Assembly (NCBI GenBank): GCA_032717465.1
Contig: CM064683.1
Location: 39,802,798-39,866,797 of the forward strand
Length of the DNA: 64,000 nucleotides
Reading direction: 5' to 3'
DNA from: Coenobita brevimanus
Taxonomy: Eukaryota > Arthropoda > Malacostraca > Decapoda > Coenobitidae
Positions 1 to 11,215 of the stretch are shown piece after piece. The notes under the pieces were generated by a model, which did not search any database, was not told where the DNA came from, and saw only the letters and a program-made list of their open reading frames with translations. A program made the position numbers and the translations under genes. Each line of letters begins with the position of its first letter. The first letter of the stretch is position 1.

Positions 1-146
1 TATGAGTGGGAGAGGGATTAGCGGGTTGCGTCATCGTGTGACGTAATATCCAGGGAGTATATGACTGTGATCTCAGCTCTCTGCAGCCATTGATCTTTTT
101 TTCACATGCTTTTGTATACATGTCCTCTGTTTCAGGTCGTCAAGCG

Positions 147-811
147 ATGAGCACAGAGCAACGAACCAACCTGAAGTTTCTGGTCTGGTTGGGGAAAACT
201 CCGTTTGAAGCACTGGGAATGCTGCAGCAAGTGTACGAAGATGAGACGATGTCACGCTCACATGTTTTTGAGTGGTACAAGAGGTTCAAAGAGGAACGAA
301 GAAAGCAAGACAGTCGAAGTCCAAAGTCAGAGTCATGTTGATCACATTTTTCTATGTGAGGGGCATCGTCCACACCGAGTTCTTGCCACAGGGCCAGACG
401 ATTAACCAGCAAGCCTACAAAGAGATCCTGTGGCGTTTGCTTCTTTCAGTGCGCGAGAAGAGGCGAGAGTCGTCGCAGGACAACTCGTGGAAGAGGCGAG
501 AGTCGTCGCAGGACAACTCGTGGCTGCTTCACCATGACAACGCGCCTGCTCACAGTGCCCTGAACATCCTACAGTTCCTGGCCGAGAGGAACATTGCCGT
601 GCTGGAGCAACCTCCTTACTCATCTGACCTGGCTCCGTGTGATTTTTTCCTCTTCCCCAAGCTCAAGGGGGTCATCAAGGGGACCAGTTTTGAAGACGTG
701 GAAGACATCAAGATGGCTGTGACGACAGAGTTGCGGAGGATCCCGGAAGAATCCTTCCAGGAGTGCATGGAGGCGTGGCAGAGAAGGATGGGAAAGTGCG
801 TTAGACTCTAG
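147..811 (+). pseudogene. mariner-like transposase remnant (D34D type), internally deleted
   Basis: The 5' part (from ATG at 147) reads as a mariner helix-turn-helix with EQRTNLKFLVWLGKTP and a VFEWYKRFKE-type ending. It stops in its own frame at about 341. The catalytic C-terminal half continues in another frame to a TAG at 809-811. It shows LLHHDNAPAHS (second catalytic Asp) and SSDLAPCDFFLFPKLK (third Asp). Exactly 34 residues separate those two aspartates, the mariner spacing. The linker and the first catalytic Asp are missing, so roughly 100 codons were lost around position 305. An intact transposase would be near 350 residues. Terminal inverted repeats were not recognised. This is a dead remnant; no host fusion such as SETMAR is visible. 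Confidence 0.85.
458..523 (+). repeat. 33-bp in-frame tandem duplication inside the mariner remnant
   Basis: Two identical 33-bp units (458-490 and 491-523) lie end to end and encode the 11-residue segment KRRESSQDNSW twice. The duplication preserves frame, sits just before the LLHHDNAPAH motif, and is absent from ordinary mariner transposases. Confidence 0.9.
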
Positions 812-901
812 GGGGATTACTTCGAAGGGGACAACTCGTAGTTTGTAGTTTGGATTTGAAATATATCTTTTGTGACATCAGTCCTGGAACTTTTCTGACT
901 C

Positions 902-996
<95 letters not shown>
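902..996. repeat. (TG)n(TA)n microsatellite
   Basis: A short TG run passes directly into about 40 TA units, immediately after the end of the mariner remnant. It is the first of several long TA tracts in the window. Confidence 0.97.
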
Positions 997-2163
997 AGGG
1001 AATTAGAGGTTGTTTATGGTATTTTGGAACACAGCCAATCCTACACGAATATTAGTAAGTGCTTTTCACCTTGCACCTTAACCCTTTTATATTGTTGACT
1101 ATTTTCCTTATTTCCTGATAATATTGTTTTGCATATGCAAGATTTATCGAAATGGAGGCGTTAGGTATAGCATTCATTAACCTCTTCTGTGCATAAAGTT
1201 CGTTATAAAGTGAATAAAATCGTTTGAGCGGCGCAACAAATGCTATAAATACACGCCTACATTGTGAGGGGCTTATAAACAATACTAGGGAATAAGAACG
1301 TGAACGTGGTAGTGCACTGTTATCGTCTCTAACGCTGACATACTTCTGCGACACGTGCAGTTTGCTTTTAGAAATTAAGCTGCCTCTATCAGCACAATAA
1401 CGACTTCTGTTTTTTACCCATGCCGAAACCAGGCAATACAAGTTAGGAGATCTAGCACCGGATGGATTACATACAACCTTCAATGGGTCACAGATAGGGC
1501 CCTCCACAATCCATCCGCCTGTTTCTTATCTCCTGTACCGTAGCAAATTAACATGCAGCAAGTTTCCTTGTTTTAAAGTTCCCCTCTAGTGTGAGAGACA
1601 ACACCTATAACACTCTGTAAAGTGGCATGCCAGCTATTCACATCTGTTGCCTACAAGTTTTTCATAAAGAAAAATTAGCCATTGCACGTTTACCTTAACC
1701 CTGAGTGTTTTAAGAATATGGCCGTTAAACTGAGATCTGTTGAAACAAATTACCTCGTAAGTGCTTCTTGGAGTGACTGTGCTGTTTTTACTTTAACTTG
1801 GCCTCAAACTGACATTTCTATATCGAACAGTGAGTTGCAACAAGATCATTACAGAATATGATGCCGACCATGAAGTAGTACTATGGAAAAGATGCCAATG
1901 AGATGCATGAAAGGAGCTACAAACTGATGGAAATCTGGCGCAATTAGGGGTGAATTGAGTATAGGTAAGTAAATTAGCCAGTGTACCGTATTTATCATTT
2001 ATTTATCTATCGTTTTTTCTATCAGTCTGTCTATGAGCACTGGCACGTGTGGCTAATGAATGAGGAAGTAATGAGACAGGGACACTGACACAGTGCAGGA
2101 AGGGTGAATAGGGAGAGGGGTGAGTAACTGTGAAACAATATGAAAGCATGAGAGAGGAGCGAC
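997..2163. other. No supported gene
   Basis: Unique-looking AT-rich sequence. Open frames on both strands lack recognisable motifs. A short stretch near 1206-1232 (containing AATAAAATCGTTTGAG) resembles a motif repeated near 14.22, 42.67 and 60.29 kb, so an old dispersed repeat may pass through here. Confidence 0.5.
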
Positions 2164-2223
2164 CAGCAGTAGCAACAGCTGCGACAGCAATAATAGTAGT
2201 AGTAAGAGAAGTAGTAGTAATGC

Positions 2224-2258
<35 letters not shown>

Positions 2259-2279
2259 AAGCTCAGTAGCAGCAGCAGC

Positions 2280-2338
<59 letters not shown>

Positions 2339-2498
2339 CATCAGCAGTAGTAGTAGCAGTAGTAGTAGTAGTAGCAGTAGTAGTAGTGGTAGTAGTAGTA
2401 GTACTTAGCAGCAGCAGCAGCAGCAGCTGTGGAAGTAGTAGTTGTAGTAATTAGTAGCAGTAGTACAGTAGCAGCATCAGCATCGGTAGTAGTAGCAA

Positions 2499-2531
<33 letters not shown>

Positions 2532-2678
2532 TAGTAGTACTTAGCTGCAGTAGTAATAGTAGTAGTAATAGTAGTAGTAGCAGTAGCAGCTCTTAGCAGT
2601 AGTAGTAGTAGCAGTAGCAGCTCTTAGCAGTAGTAGTAGTAGCAGTAGCAGCTCTTAGTAGTAGTAGTAGTAGTAGTG

Positions 2679-2712
<34 letters not shown>

Positions 2713-2787
2713 TAGTAGTAGTAGTAGTAGTGGTAGTAGTAGGACTTAGTAGCAACAGTAGTAGTAGGAGTAATAGTAGTAGTAGGA
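2164..2787. repeat. (TAG)n trinucleotide array with CAG variants
   Basis: About 620 bp of AGT/AGC trinucleotides with interspersed GGT and CAG units. Open frames over it translate to poly-Ser on plus and poly-Thr, Leu or Tyr on minus. They are consequences of the repeat, not genes. Confidence 0.95.
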
Positions 2788-2804
2788 CGAGGAGGAGTTG
2801 GTGT

Positions 2805-3125
2805 TGTTGAGTAACCTCTGTCTGACTGGCTGAGCAGACCCACTAACTGCACGCAAGCAGCTGCCCCTCCTGGGCCATCCCGTGAACTGATTTTCCCTTG
2901 TGGTAGATAAAGCTTCGCCACGGCGAAACAAATGGAAAAATTTTGTTTGATTTCCGAATGGACGCCGCATTTTCTTCTCTCCACCCAGTTAACAGGGGCA
3001 CCATACAAACTCCACAATACCCAGATATTTGGCTATATGGTTACCATCCAGCAATGTAAATGGTTTACTGGGTTACAGAAAACCCTTACCCTTGTCACTC
3101 ATAGTAGAGCCACCTGAAGTGGGAA
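2805..3125 (-). repeat. Dispersed repeat D, copy a
   Basis: Its reverse complement aligns over more than 300 bp with 17640-17945 and in part with 51585-51690. Shared blocks, read on minus, are GAGTGACAAG, then CTGGATGGTAACCATATA, a GGTG-CCCTG--AACTGGGT block, GATGGCCC and CTTGCGTGCAGTT. No coding motif was recognised. Only one long internal direct match per copy is visible, so this looks like an old interspersed repeat of unknown class. Confidence 0.75.
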
Positions 3126-3349
3126 GAAGAGTATTAAAAGTGAGAGAAAGAAGAAATAGGAGGAGTGGAGGGAAGAGGCAGAAAAATAATGATAAAATTG
3201 AAGGAAGAAGTTGGCATCAGTTGGTGATGATAATGGTGATGAAAATAACGGGAAGAAGGAGGTGGGAGGGGAGGATTTCAGAAACATCACATGGAAGAAA
3301 ATGAAGGAAACGCAAATATGACTGCGCAAGTATTAAACTTCTCAGCACC

Positions 3350-3369
3350 ATTTTTTTTTTTTTTTTTTT
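3350..3369. repeat. poly(T) tract
   Basis: About 20 consecutive T; it could be the tail of a minus-strand retroposon, but no body was recognised next to it. Confidence 0.9.
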
Positions 3370-3491
3370 GTAATTGTGAGTAAAAGTTTGTGTAAATGAA
3401 AAGTAAAGTTTCGTCAGGTTGAAGGAGACACAGAGGCGAAAGTGAGTGGAAAGATACTATGATTTATAACGTAACTTGGAAGAAAGACGAA

Positions 3492-3645
<154 letters not shown>

Positions 3646-4118
3646 CTATTTTATATGCAAAAAAGGGAGTCATAGTCTGTGCACCAGCTAAATTTTGTAC
3701 CTTCCAAAGACATCTGAAAAAAAAAAAAAAAAAATCAGAACTGAGATCAGATCATTTCTAGGTGCCTGAATAAAGTGGATTCTAAATCTTAGAGTTCACA
3801 GGCAGTGAGAGTGACAGAGTCAGGAAGACAGTTCCATAGCTGACCATTTATGTACATGATAGGCAAAAAATGGCGTTAAATTTTTGCATGAGAGTGTTGG
3901 ACTGAATATATTGTAGGTTACATAAGAGGTGTGGCTGCTTAGGTATTCTGCGCCTGCCGTATTGGGAAAGAGATGTAAAGAAATTTCTGATGTGCAGAGA
4001 CCATCACTATATCGACAGTTAGAGAGAGAGAGAGAGAGAAAGAGAGAGCGTACTGAACACAGTTTTTTGACAATGGGCTGAGATGGTGGTGGCCGGTGAG
4101 GCAATGGGTGTAATGGTC

Positions 4119-4530
4119 CTGAAGTGGCCTGCATGAACTGAAGTGGCCTGAAAAGACTAAAATGACTTGAATGCACTGAAATTATATTAAGGAATTGAAA
4201 TTATCTAAATGGACACAAGTGGACTGAATACATTGAAATGACTTAGATGGACTGAAGTGATACAAAAGAACTGAAATGATTTAAGTACACTTAAGTGGCG
4301 TAAATAGGTCTAAAATATCCTAGATAAACCTGAACTCACATGCAAATTAATTAAATTATATTTAAATAATTCCGACTGCATTTAAAGATAAACTGGAATC
4401 TCCATACTGAGCTAAATTGACTGGAGTGGACCTGAATGGACGTAAAGGATGTGAGTAAACCTGGTGTAATGAACGGGGACTGACATGACTGGGCCATATG
4501 GACGTGGGTGGCGTCAAGTAGCCTGGTGAA
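4119..4530. repeat. Cryptic degenerate tandem repeat with a 19-bp period
   Basis: From 4119 the sequence cuts cleanly into successive 19-mers of the form CTGAAGTGGCCTGCATGAA, CTGAAGTGGCCTGAAAAGA, CTAAAATGACTTGAATGCA and CTGAAATGATTTAAGTACA. Eleven consecutive 19-mers hold the register to about 4327. The pattern recurs less regularly to about 4530. An approximate consensus is CTGAARTGRCYTRARTGRA, itself roughly two half-units of 9-10 bp. No coding or RNA function is apparent. Confidence 0.8.
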
Positions 4531-4836
4531 AAAGACACGTAAATAGACGGAGGGCTGGGTTGTACAGTGTTCCTTGCATGGACTGGTGACATGATTAAAG
4601 CTATAAACAAAAGGATCATTGAACACAACTATAACATGAGCAGATTCAACGTAAGCAATGCTGTTGTCAAATATTGCAGTGATACTAGCAACTTTATTCA
4701 AGACAATGGAATTATTGTGTTAGCCAAACCCTTGGTACGCCTGGTCAACTAGCGGACAACCTATTCAGCTTCTTTGACGTAAAGAATGTTGTCACAACTC
4801 TGGCCTACATTACTGAAGGCGATCATTGTGTTAGTA

Positions 4837-5075
4837 CACTTGAAGTCGCGGGTTCGACACCCGGGCCGACCACTGGTAGGGTGTTTTTACCCGAGTCCGT
4901 TGGCACCAGGAAATGAAACAGGGACCTGGATTTAAAGTGACAGTTGCGTGACGTTGCCTGTGGCAATGTTTACCTTCTTTCCTTGTCCTTCGCGCAGCTC
5001 CCAACCTGCAGAGAGTACGTGACTTTTTTTTTTTTGCCTCTCGACCATTGGGACCAAAGCCCTTGGTTATGAAGG
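4837..5075 (+). repeat. Possible SINE-like element with tRNA box B
   Basis: GGTTCGACACC within a CGGG...CCCG arm matches the RNA polymerase III box B/T-arm pattern GGTTCGANNCC. The stretch ends in a TA-repeat tail at 5079, as many arthropod SINEs do. A convincing box A was not found upstream, and no second copy of the body occurs here, so the SINE call is tentative. Confidence 0.35.
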
Positions 5076-5077
5076 CC

Positions 5078-5201
<124 letters not shown>

Positions 5202-5441
5202 CCATGCATATATACAGACACTTTCATGCACACGCACATATAAATATATAATAATAATTATTTTATTTATTTTGTGTATTTTTATTTTTTTAATTTTATC
5301 TTGGTTTTATATTTTTAAGACCTAATTATATAAAGAAAAATCTAATCTAATGACCCTAAAACTAATCACCTAACAGACAAATCGCTAACCTATACTAAAT
5401 CCTACAGAGACAAATAGCTAGACCTACACTAATGGTAAAAA

Positions 5442-5880
5442 TACCTCGACTAACAGAACACCATCTACTGCAGATATGTAATGCCTTTCTACATGACATA
5501 CCTGCACTCATCACCTGCTGACTGTCAGTCGAGGCACAACCTAATATAGGGGACATCAATATATGAAAGGGAACCAGACGAGTCAGGAACATTTCCATAT
5601 ACGTCAGCTGTCGTCCCTAATTAGCACAACTTGAACAATATGCTATAATCCATTTACATAATTTGTACAAAAAGTGAAGTACCTCGCCCAACAGACCACC
5701 ATCGACTGCAAGCGCCCAATACCTTTCTATACTGCACACTTGCACTCATCAGCATGTGACTCTCAGGCGAGGAACGGGGTTTAATGTAGGGGACATCAAT
5801 ATTAGAAGTAGATCAGTGGGAGGAGGAACAATTTCAAATATGTCAACTGTCAACCCTAATTAATAGTACAATATTTACGT
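5442..5880 (-). repeat. Duplicated segment in the 3' UTR of element A
   Basis: A segment starting ACCTCG--TAACAGA (5443) recurs 239-240 bp later at 5681. Both copies share CACCATC-ACTGCA, GCACTCATCA, GGGGACATCAATAT and AATTTC-ATAT-TC-ACTGTC blocks in the same order, with moderate divergence. It looks like an old tandem duplication in the noncoding tail. Confidence 0.75.
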
Positions 5881-5919
5881 ATTTACAGTCCGTAAAACCA
5901 TAACCACACAGTAAAAAAG

Positions 5920-8900
5920 TCACATCACTCTGATCAGTCCAGTCTCTCTCAAGAAAGCCATCAATTTATCAGTCATAACAATGTCCCCATCACCCAGGAT
6001 GGTGGAAAGGGTGAAGGGGACGTCTGATGCGCCGCAGTAATTTATAAGTGAAGCACCTTCACGAATAAATCGCCGACAGCGCAGGATGATATGACTGATA
6101 GATAACACCGCATCACAGATGTCACATTGCAGTGGGAATCATTTTTTCATATAAGGTTTCATGTGTATTAGGATGGTGGCATTAAGCCTCGAGCGTGCCA
6201 ACACTTTTTCTTCCAGGCGACTGGGACTGTTGGCAGTGTCCCAGTCACCCAGGTACGGCTTACATGCTGGAATATTTAGTCTGGTCCACTGACCTTGCCA
6301 CAGAAGATTTATTGATTTCATTCCGAGAGAGAGAGACTCGACCGTAGATCACGAGAAACGTCCCAAGTCTCCTCGAGCTCTACAGCCCACTTTGCAAGTA
6401 AGTCAGCCTGCTCATTGCCGTAGATACGACAATGACCAGGCACCCAGCTCAGCGTGAATGACTTGTTGCATGAATGCAGTTTATTAACAATGCGGCCCTG
6501 GATCTCATTAGAATCCGTAGTGCAAGAAGCAATCGCCTGAAAGGCTGATTTCGAGTCTGAAAATATGACAAATGAGTCATGCCGAGAATTGAGGGCATAG
6601 TCTATAGCTTTGTCAATGGCAAAAAGTTCGGAGGTAAACACAGACGTTTGAGTCGGCAGCCGATACCTGAGGGCACATTCATTCGACCACACGCTTGGAC
6701 CCACACATTCACTCGACTTGGAACCATCCGTGTACAAATGGTGGGACCCCAAGTGACGAACGATGGTGGACCTCCGCCTCCAGCGCCTTGGCCTTTGGTG
6801 CTGGGAGCCATGATACGTCATCGGTAAAGCCGGGTGGCTCCCAAGGTATTATATTTTTTTACACCAACTTGTCACAATCATTGAGGTCCACACCAAGCTC
6901 CTGAGTCAGTAAGTAGAGGCGAACGGCAAGTGGCCGACGCACCCCCTGCATGAGATGGTGGTATTGATGCTGGGGGGTACAGGCCACATTGCCGATATTA
7001 CTTTTCCTTGATGTTCGTATGCCGTATGATAAGGCCAGGTGGTCACGGCGAATACTGAGGGGAGGCACATTTGCCTCCACTTCCATACGAGCTACGCTGG
7101 TACAACGGACAGCTCCAAGACACATTCGCAAACATTTATTCTGCAACACATCCAATCCTTTCAGCATGGCATCGGATGCCGAGCCATACACCTGTGCGCC
7201 ATAGTCTAGCTTTGATCGAATAAGGGACTTATATACCATTAATAAAGATTTTTTGTCAGCACCCCATGTAGTACCCGCTAGGTACTTCAGGACGTTTAAA
7301 GGTTTATCACAACGAGCAATCAAATTATTAACATGAATTTTGAAGTTCAAACAATGATCAAAATGTATTCCCAAAAATTTTACAGAATTTTGAAAAGGTA
7401 CTGCCTGATTATCCAAAATTAAACACAAATTAGGTACGTTACGAGTCATAAAAACTACAGCGGCACACTTAGGGACGGAAAACTTAAATCCCCACTGCAA
7501 GGCCCATTGGTGGAGGGAATCAAGGGCTGCTTGAATCCGCCCAGCCGAAAATTGTGCATTATGGGAAGAGTGCCATATTGCACAATTATCAGCGTAGAGT
7601 GAGTATTCAAGATTCCTCGGGGTGGGAGCTGATGACAGAATATCATTGATCATAATATTAAATAAAGAAGGCCTAAGCACACTTCCTTGCGGCACCCCGT
7701 TTTCTTGGATAGATATGTCTGATGTTACATTATGGGGGCAATTTGACAGAGAAAGTCCTGTCCCTTAAGAAATTTGATATGAAAATAGGCAAATTTCCTC
7801 TTAAACCATAAGCATAGAGCTTCATTGGTATACCGTGTCGCCATGTCATGTCATAGGCTTTATGGATGTCCAAGAACACCCCTATCATGAATTCTTTATT
7901 GGCAAATGCCTCTGCAATACAATGCTCCAAATTCATTAAATGATCTAGTGAACTTCTGTATTTACAGAAGCCACATTGTTGATCATTTAACAAAATCTTC
8001 AACTCTAAAACAAAAAGAAGCCTATTGTTTAACATTCGTTCCATGACCTTACATAGACAAGAAGTCAACACACTAGGACGAAATGAAGTGGGATTCATAA
8101 GACGACCAGCCTCTGGTTATATCGGTATGACGCGCAAAGTGCCATGAGTTTGGGAACTTTCGAGACGCCCAAATCTCATTGTGCAATGCTAGCATCTTAA
8201 TCAGGTTGTCCTGATTAAGATGCTGGATCATACCGTACTTGACGGTGTCTGGTCCAGGGCTGGTGTCTTTACAGGATTTAAGGTCAAGGAGCAGTTCATC
8301 TAGTGTAAACTCTTGGTTGTACGGGGAGTCTACGTCGTCTGCAGCAAAGTCTATGATCTGTAGCTCAGCCGTGCGTTTATGATGTTGAAAATTCGGATCA
8401 TAATTGGCTGAGCTACTTACATGAGAAAAACTCCTGGCGAGGATGTTAGCAACGTCCACGGGATCATCATAGATGGTGTTGTTCACCTGCAGGGTGGTGA
8501 CAGGGAAGTATGGGCCTTTATTATTCAATATTTTAATAGTGGACCAGACTTTATGTAGGCCTAATGGTGTAGTACTAATCACCGTGGACACAAAGGACCG
8601 CCAGGAGTCACGTTTGGCCCTTCTTATTATTCTCCTTGCCTCAGCCTGTGCTTGTTTGTATGCAGTGAAATTTTCCTCTGTAGGCTGACTATCAAAAATC
8701 CTGTATCTCCTCTTGCGTTTCCTTAATGCTTGTCGGCAATCCGGCGTCCGCCAATGTGCTCTATGCTTCGCATTAACTGTAGAAGTCTTGGGAATAGCAG
8801 CCTCAGCCGCGTGTATTATGGAAATAATTACATTTTCGACCTTAACATCTATGGTCTCCCCAGATATATCTAAATTGGCGATCCGTGAGAAGGATCCCCA

Positions 8901-9560
8901 ATCTGCTTTCTTATAGTTAAATTTTGGAGGTGGGGGGTCCGAAACGATGTCGCGTGTATAAGAAAGACAGATGGGTAAATGATCACTTCCCAAGGAGTCG
9001 TCATAAGGGTCCCATGAAAAATCTTGATGTATACCAGGGGAGGCCATAGATAAGTCAATGGTCGAAAAGTTACCAGTATGATCATCTACACGAGTCGCTC
9101 TACCATCGTTCAGAAGACAGAGGTTGGACTGTAGTATTAGGTCGCTATTCTCCCCACGACCATCAATCCTCACGCTACCCCATTGACAATGATGGGCATT
9201 AAAGTCGCCCATCACTAACTTATTCCCAGGAAGATGTTCAAATAGTCAATTTAAAGCATCACTGTCAATGAGGCCATGTGGAGGACAGTACAGAGAGCAA
9301 ATAGACAGATACGTGTTATTAAATTTTACTCTGCGCGTGACAGCTTCCAGAGTAGAATTTAGAATCACTTCCGTTTGTGGGTATGAATGTGTGTGTATAT
9401 GGCAACTCCGTGACCTTCATATCTTCTATACGAATGGTAGATCCTGATCCTCCAGGAGCGTCTCCTGTAAACAAGCAATGTCCGGCGTGTGCAGTGGAAG
9501 CAAGATTGCTATATTTTGTAACTTATTCCCAACACCTCTACAATTCCACTGTAATATAGT
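5920..9560 (-). pseudogene. Element A ORF2: endonuclease, reverse transcriptase and RNase H
   Basis: Reading minus, the N-terminus (near 9560) has LQWNCRGVGNKLQNIA, the start of an APE-type endonuclease, followed by MGDFNAHHCQWGS and GSDHLPI. RT motifs follow: DTSPGPDTVKYGMI, CGFCKYRSSLDHL, DIHKAYDMTW, MPQGSVLRPSLFNIMINDI and SLYADNCAIW. The catalytic YADD box is therefore YADN here, which by itself should abolish polymerase activity. RNase H lies at 6318-6821 with LYTDGSKS, FTSELFAID, IFSDSKSAF and GNEQADLLAKWA, covering all four acidic positions. A C-terminal tail runs to about 5920. Frames break in the endonuclease (9215-9400), near 8100, near 7735 at a C run, near 6840, and between 6318 and 6108. 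The intact protein would be about 1,200 residues. Confidence 0.85.
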
Positions 9561-9572
9561 GAATGCGGCGGT

Positions 9573-10948
9573 TTAATATTTACGAGGGTGGTCAGTATGC
9601 TTAGTTTTTTTATGCCCCCAGTGATGCGAGTGGCTACCGGGGGACCTTTCCTGGTGCTTGCTGACGCAAACCTCCATATTTTCGTCAATAACAAGGCTCC
9701 CAGACTCCACCGAGGAGGAGGTATTCTTTTTCTCCCTCACTGGACCAGGAGCAGGAAGGACAAGAGGACGTGACGGTTTTGTGAGGGTGGTCAAATTTAT
9801 CATATCTGACTTGTCAGACTTCGGTTTTGGCCTCAGCGACTGCGAAGGAGTAGCGGCAGCCTGAGAATATGATGTAGCAACAGGGATGTCAGTAAGAGAG
9901 TTGGAGTGTACAGGAGGGCGTGAGGCATGAGGTGCGAATGTAAGATCAGTCTGTGTCTCCACAGTGCACATTATGGGACGGGACGCAACCGCCGATGCAT
10001 AGGAGATATTAGACTTGAGAGTTGCATGCAACTCCTTCACCTTCTTCTAGCATCATAGAAGGAAATGCCCTGTGTTGCTTTCACTGTGCAGACTTCCTTC
10101 TCCTCCTTCCACTTGGGAGAAACCCTCGAGGAAGTGGAGTGAGCATCCTTGCAGTGAAAGCAGCACTCAGTCTCGGATGTACAGTTGTCAGCAGAGTGAC
10201 CTATAGCCGCGCACTTGCCACACACGAAGTTGGAAGCCCGACAAGTCTTTTCATGGTGTCCATAGTGTTGACATTTTCCACAATGAAGGGGATTGGGAAT
10301 GTACGGTCTGACATTGATAATTTCATTTCCTAGTTTCACATTAGTAGGGAGAGATACTTTTCCAAAAGTCAAAACTACTGTGGCTGACTTCATCCTGTTG
10401 CCTACCTGGAAACGAGTTATAAAACAGGCATCAATTACATCTTGCTGAGCAAGTTCACGGATGATGTCATCCTCCTCCATTACCATGAGGTCCCTGCAGG
10501 TGATAACACCTTCGCAGAAATTCATGGAATGAGGGATCCTCGGCACAACATCATAACAGTGGAATTTGCTCAACTTCATCAAATCCTTTACCTGGTGCGA
10601 GTTTACGGTCTTTACTAGAAGGTCCCTACTAGCAAGTTTTTTCACCTGTTCCACCTCATCGGCACACCCATCAATCACCTTCTTGATGATAAAGGGATTG
10701 AGGCTGGACAGGGGAGTGGAACCAACCTCATGAAGTAGGACAAAGGATGCGTTATTTACGAATGTCTAGCGGGGTATGTGTCTGGGGCCGTTCAGTCTCG
10801 GGGCAGTCTGTCCGTGCAGCGGTCGGGGGTCGATCAGCATTACCTCCCAGGCAGTAGGGGTGTCCACCATAGGAACCACTTCCCCCTCATGGGGGAAGTG
10901 GGAGGAAGGAGAAAAACGAGCAACGGACAAAGTACCCGGGAAAGACAC
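9573..10948 (-). pseudogene. Element A ORF1: gag-like protein with CCHC zinc knuckles
   Basis: The central part carries CGKCQHYGHHEKTC, CGKCAAIGHSADNC and a third partial CFHCKDAH, a zinc-knuckle series typical of ORF1 in I, Jockey and R1 elements. It binds element RNA in relatives. A low-complexity Pro/Ser/Thr-rich C-terminal part follows at 9573-10040. The probable start is the Met at 10948. A TAG at about 10766 separates the N-terminal piece, and a frameshift near 10040 separates the C-terminal piece. It ends a few bases before the ORF2 coding sequence. Confidence 0.75.
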
Positions 10949-11215
10949 ACCTAGTCTGAGATAACCCTCTCAAACCACTCTTGGGAGGACGCGCCTGTGT
11001 ATAACTCACACCCCAGAGCGATCAGTGGGGGGTACACTCCAGAGGCGAATAAGCAAAGGCAATCTCAGTGAGTAGATACAGACACCTACTATATCTCTAA
11101 GAAGGGTAGGGAGGAATATGAAGTCCAGCCAACCTGACTTTATTGAGGGTACGTACAAAATAACTATTGCCGGTGGAGCAGCCCTGGAATCTGGAGGAGA
11201 GTTCAGCACACGTCC

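Larger units (their letters stand above)
5250..11215 (-). mobile_element. Element A: I-group LINE, degenerate
   Basis: On minus the order is ORF1 with CCHC knuckles, then endonuclease, reverse transcriptase, RNase H and a 3' UTR. This is the architecture of I-clade non-LTR retrotransposons (I/Nimb-like). The AYDMTWRHGI block in RT is typical of that group. The copy is close to full length. The 3' end is near the (TA)(CA) tract. The 5' limit near 11215 is inferred only from where coding-like sequence fades. Multiple frameshifts and stops make it inactive. Confidence 0.8.

Noticed and set aside
1052..1507. 151-codon minus-strand open frame
   Set aside because: No recognisable domain or codon pattern; it could not be separated from a chance frame, so it was not annotated as a gene.
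2003..2408. Poly-Leu/Thr and poly-Ser/Val open frames
   Set aside because: Translation of the (TAG)n trinucleotide array.
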